NCBI GenBank assembly: GCA_021790625.1
Contig: JAJYGL010000134.1
Location: forward strand, 1-7,692
DNA length: 7,692 bases
Source of the DNA: Pseudomonadota bacterium
GTDB lineage: Bacteria; Pseudomonadota; Gammaproteobacteria; Burkholderiales; Sulfuriferulaceae
Direction of reading: 5' to 3'
The position numbers were made by a program, and so were the translations under genes. The notes below the pieces were generated by a model. The model made no database searches. It was not told where the DNA came from and saw nothing but the letters and a program-made list of their open reading frames with translations. Shown here one piece after another: positions 5,247-7,692 of this stretch (position 1 is its first letter; every line of letters starts with the position of its first letter).

Positions 5247-5591
5247 ATGGCCACGATCACTTTCGTTGCCATGCGGCTTGCGCGACGCGTCGAGGTCAAG
5301 GTGGATCCGGCGCGCGACGACAATCTGCTCGAATTGGCGGTGCGGCACCACGTTCCGTTGCCCTGTGACTGCAAACGTGGCGAATGTGGGCAGTGCGCAG
5401 TCAAGGTGGCGCGGTTGCATTCGGCCACTGGCGTGGCCCGGCTGACGCCGCGCGAGCGTTATTTGCTGCTGCAGGCGGGCAAGATCTCGTTGCGCCAGTT
5501 CCACGACGAGCATCTGCCCGATCATCCGGCAATGTGGCGGCTCGCATGTGAATATCGTATCGAGGACGAAGAGATCATGGTGGCTTTCTAA
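5247..5591 (+). CDS. [2Fe-2S] ferredoxin, FeSII (Shethna)-like, within the nif operon
   Basis: The 114-residue product begins MATITFVAMRL and ends with RLACEYRIEDEEIMVAF. A plant-type [2Fe-2S] site is formed by C42-x4-C47-x2-C50 and C101. About 50 residues separate the third and fourth cysteines, longer than in photosynthetic ferredoxins. That long insert, the MATI start, the basic patch R10-K18 and the acidic C-terminal strand resemble, from memory, the Azotobacter FeSII protein, which binds oxidised nitrogenase and shields it from oxygen. An extra C40 makes a CDC motif. The start at 5247 is chosen because AGGAG (5235-5239) lies 7 bases before it and the product then begins like the family; an in-frame ATG at 5139 would lie inside nifK. 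A role as electron donor to nitrogenase or NifEN is the alternative. It is cytoplasmic and co-oriented with nifK and nifE. Confidence 0.88.
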   Translation: MATITFVAMRLARRVEVKVDPARDDNLLELAVRHHVPLPCDCKRGECGQCAVKVARLHSATGVARLTPRERYLLLQAGKISLRQFHDEHLPDHPAMWRLACEYRIEDEEIMVAF

Positions 5592-5637
5592 TCCGCCGTC
5601 AGGTTGCAGGCGGTTGTGTGCCGGACAGTGTATGGCA

Positions 5638-5665
5638 GGTCATTCCCGCGCAGGCGGGGCAGTGA
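5638..5665 (+). repeat. dispersed-repeat-like palindromic element before nifE
   Basis: The spacer before nifE contains GGTCATTCCCGCGCAGGCGG followed by GGCAGTGA. Its CCCGC (5645-5649) and GCGGG (5654-5658) arms pair over a four-base loop. The core resembles the ATTCCCGC-N4-GCGGGAAT family of short repeats scattered through many beta- and gammaproteobacterial genomes, but the right outer arm (GAAT) is changed to GGCA. It sits just before the nifE ribosome binding site. A single copy in this window cannot prove that it is repeated. Confidence 0.45.
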
Positions 5666-5673
5666 GGTGAAAC

Positions 5674-7059
5674 ATGTCGGCTAAGCTCGCGCTGAAAGTG
5701 CAGCAAGTGCTCAATGAACCGGGTTGCGAGATCAACCAGGCCAAGAGCGGCAAGGATCGCAAGAAAGGTTGCACCAGGCAGTTGGTGCCCGGAGCTGCAG
5801 CCGGCGGCTGCGCCTTCGATGGCGCCAAGATCGCATTGCAACCACTGACCGATGTCGCGCATCTGGTGCACGGTCCGATTGCCTGCGAAGGCAATTCATG
5901 GGACAACCGCGGCGCGTACTCATCCGGATCGAAACTGTATCGCACCGGTTTCACCACCGATATCAACGAACTCGATGTGATCTACGGGGGCGAGAAACGA
6001 CTGTTCCGTTCGGTACGCGAAATCATCGAAAAGTATGATCCGCCGGCGGTATTTGTCTATCAGACATGCGTGACGGCGTTGATCGGTGACGACATCGAGG
6101 CGGTATGCCGGGCAGCGACGCAGAAATTCGGCAAGCCAGTGATTCCGGTCGATGCCCCCGGCTTTGCGGGCAACAAGAATCTCGGCAACAAGCTGGCCGG
6201 AGAAGCATTGCTCGATTACGTGATCGGTACGGCCGAGCCGGAGATCACAACGCCTTACGACATCAACATCATTGGCGAATATAACCTGGCCGGCGAACTG
6301 TGGCAGGTGAAACCCTTGCTTGACGAACTTGGCATTCGCGTGCTGGCCTGTATCAGCGGTGATGCGCGCTACCACGAGGTCGCCTGTTCGCATCGGGCCC
6401 GAGCGGCAATGATGGTGTGCTCGAAGGCGATGATCAATATTGCACGCAAGATGCATGAACGCTATGGAATCCCTTTTTTTGAGGGTTCGTTTTATGGCGT
6501 ATCGGACATGTCGGATGCGTTGCGTCAGATTGCAGGGTTGTTGGTGCAGCGCGGTGCGGCTGATGAATTGCTCGGGCGCACTGAACTGCTGATTCGTCGG
6601 GAGGAAGCGCGTGCCTGGTCGCGGTTGAGGCAATTCACTCAGCGGTTACGCGGCAAGCGTGTGCTGTTGATCACCGGCGGGGTCAAGTCATGGTCGGTGG
6701 TGGCGGCGCTGCAGGAAGTCGGCATGGAAATTGTCGGAACCAGCACCAAGAAATCCACGCTTGAAGACAAGGAAAAGATCAAGACCTTGATGGGCGAGGA
6801 TGCGCACGCCATCGACGACATGACCCCGCGAGAGATTTACGCGCTACTGCGGGATGCCCGGGCCGACATCATGCTCTCTGGCGGGCGTTCGCAATTCATT
6901 GCGCTCAAGGCGCGCGTGCCCTGGCTCGACATCAATCAGGAGCGGCACCATGCCTATGCGGGTTACGAAGGCATGGTGGAACTGGTGCGGCAGATCGATC
7001 TGGCGCTGCACAGTCCGATCTGGCGCCAGGTCCGGCTGACCGCTCCGTGGGAGGTATAG
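5674..7059 (+). CDS. nifE: nitrogenase FeMo-cofactor scaffold protein NifE
   Basis: NifE is the alpha-like subunit of the NifE2N2 scaffold on which the NifB-made precursor cluster receives Mo and homocitrate before transfer to NifDK. The 461-residue length is normal. It is a NifD paralogue: C46 (GGCAFDG), C71 (GPIACEG) and C132 (QTCVTALIGDD) match the P-cluster-type cysteines that in NifEN hold a [4Fe-4S] cluster, and C249 (MMVCSKAMIN) matches the cofactor cysteine of NifD. At the place of the NifD cofactor histidine it has Asn (LDINQERHH, N421), as expected for a scaffold that must release its cluster. GAGGTGA at 5664-5670 supports the start. A run of seven T at 6474-6480 (Pro-Phe-Phe codons) leaves the frame intact. 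The stop lies 3 bases before nifN, so the two are surely co-translated. Confidence 0.97.
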   Translation: MSAKLALKVQQVLNEPGCEINQAKSGKDRKKGCTRQLVPGAAAGGCAFDGAKIALQPLTDVAHLVHGPIACEGNSWDNRGAYSSGSKLYRTGFTTDINELDVIYGGEKRLFRSVREIIEKYDPPAVFVYQTCVTALIGDDIEAVCRAATQKFGKPVIPVDAPGFAGNKNLGNKLAGEALLDYVIGTAEPEITTPYDINIIGEYNLAGELWQVKPLLDELGIRVLACISGDARYHEVACSHRARAAMMVCSKAMINIARKMHERYGIPFFEGSFYGVSDMSDALRQIAGLLVQRGAADELLGRTELLIRREEARAWSRLRQFTQRLRGKRVLLITGGVKSWSVVAALQEVGMEIVGTSTKKSTLEDKEKIKTLMGEDAHAIDDMTPREIYALLRDARADIMLSGGRSQFIALKARVPWLDINQERHHAYAGYEGMVELVRQIDLALHSPIWRQVRLTAPWEV

Positions 7060-7062
7060 CAC

Positions 7063-7692
7063 ATGGCGCATGTGACTGAATCGAAAAAATCCTGCACCGT
7101 GAATCCGCTCAAAATGAGCCAGCCGCTCGGTGCCAGCTACGCCTATCTGGGCATGAACCGCTGCATGCCGGTAATGCATGGCTCGCAAGGCTGTACGGCG
7201 TTCGGGTTGGTACTGATGGTGCGCCACTTCCGCGAAGCGATTCCGCTGCAGACCACTGCCATGAACGAGGCCACCACGGTGCTGGGTGGCTCGGACAATA
7301 TCGAAAAGGCCATCCTGAACATCAAGCAACGTGCCAATCCGCAGTTGATCGGCATCTGTTCGACCGGACTGACTGAAACCAGGGGCGAAGATGTGATGGG
7401 CGATCTGAAGCTGATCCGCTCGCGCCATCCAGAACTCGGCGAAACGCGCGTGGTGTATTGTTCCACGCCGGATTATGTTGGCGCATTCCAGGACGGATGG
7501 GCGGCAGCAGTACTGGCAATGATCCAGTCGCTGGTTGAAGGGCCGGCTCCCGTCCGTATCGACAACCAGATCAATGTGCTGGCCGGCAGCCACCTGACTG
7601 TGGCCGATCTGGAAGAGTTGCGCGAGATGATCGAGGCATTCGGCCTGTACCCGGTGTTGCTGCCAGACGTGTCCGGGTCGCTCGATGGGCAT
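7063..7692 (+). CDS. nifN: nitrogenase FeMo-cofactor scaffold protein NifN, N-terminal 210 codons
   Basis: NifN is the beta-like partner of NifE. The frame is open from the ATG at 7063 to the window end, giving 210 residues of an expected 440-460. The product starts MAHVTESKKSCTVNPLKMSQ and continues PLGASYAYLGMNRCMPVMHG then SQGCTAFG. This parallels the NifK segment NPAKACQPLGAVFAAVGFAN but with Ser19 where NifK has C70. C44 (SQGC) is kept, at the same number as in Azotobacter NifN. The third NifK cysteine is replaced in the CSTGLTETRGED segment. Having only C44 is typical of NifN and separates it from NifK. The start is supported by GGGAGG (7049-7054) inside the end of nifE, 8 bases upstream. 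Confidence 0.95.
   Translation, partial: MAHVTESKKSCTVNPLKMSQPLGASYAYLGMNRCMPVMHGSQGCTAFGLVLMVRHFREAIPLQTTAMNEATTVLGGSDNIEKAILNIKQRANPQLIGICSTGLTETRGEDVMGDLKLIRSRHPELGETRVVYCSTPDYVGAFQDGWAAAVLAMIQSLVEGPAPVRIDNQINVLAGSHLTVADLEELREMIEAFGLYPVLLPDVSGSLDGH

Noticed and set aside
6474..6480. Run of seven T in nifE as a possible frameshift or phase-variation site
   Set aside because: It encodes part of the Pro-Phe-Phe segment of GIPFFEGSFYG, a normal NifD/NifE motif, and the frame is intact on both sides. Nothing suggests programmed slippage.
6844..7692. A 282-codon minus-strand open frame at the right edge
   Set aside because: It covers the end of nifE and the start of nifN on the opposite strand; the plus-strand NifN product is clear.

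Overview
This window is the 5' part of a molybdenum-nitrogenase (nif) cluster. A long rightward run, nifH - nifD - nifK - a [2Fe-2S] ferredoxin gene - nifE - nifN (cut by the right edge), is separated by an AT-rich regulatory region of about 430 bp from a leftward pair. That pair is a 143-residue receiver-like protein followed by the first 41 codons of an unrecognised gene that leaves the window at base 1. The nif proteins are intact and carry the expected cluster and cofactor ligands. Moderately high G+C coding sequence, Shine-Dalgarno sites before the genes, a sigma-54/NifA/IHF promoter and typical group I Nif proteins point to a proteobacterium. I favour the Betaproteobacteria or an acidithiobacillus-like lineage, because I recall nifHDK-ferredoxin-nifEN order there, but that placement is from memory and not tested.

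Left part (1-643, minus strand): the receiver-like protein (643 to 212) has a strong ribosome binding site but lacks the residues a receiver needs for phosphorylation. The partial gene (124 to 1) follows 87 bp later and may be co-transcribed. Middle (644-1075): one perfect NifA-type site (TGT-N10-ACA) lies roughly midway between two sigma-54 promoters that face outward, one toward nifH and one toward the receiver gene. IHF-type sites lie on both sides, perfect on the nifH side and one mismatch on the other. This makes the leftward pair a likely part of the nif regulon.

Right part (1076-7692, plus strand): NifH (Fe protein) passes electrons to the NifD2K2 MoFe protein, and NifEN is the scaffold on which the FeMo-cofactor precursor is matured. 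The ferredoxin gene sits where many proteobacteria have nifT. Its product resembles the FeSII (Shethna) protein that protects nitrogenase against oxygen in Azotobacter, so it could be either a protective partner or an electron carrier. The gaps nifH-nifD, nifD-nifK and nifK-ferredoxin each contain a G+C-rich perfect hairpin without a following T run, which suits mRNA processing or stability better than termination. The short gap before nifE holds an ATTCCC...GGCGGGG element that looks like a member of a common dispersed repeat.

The most interesting points are the shared divergent sigma-54 control region, the degenerate receiver placed under that control, and the FeSII-like ferredoxin embedded among the nitrogenase structural genes.
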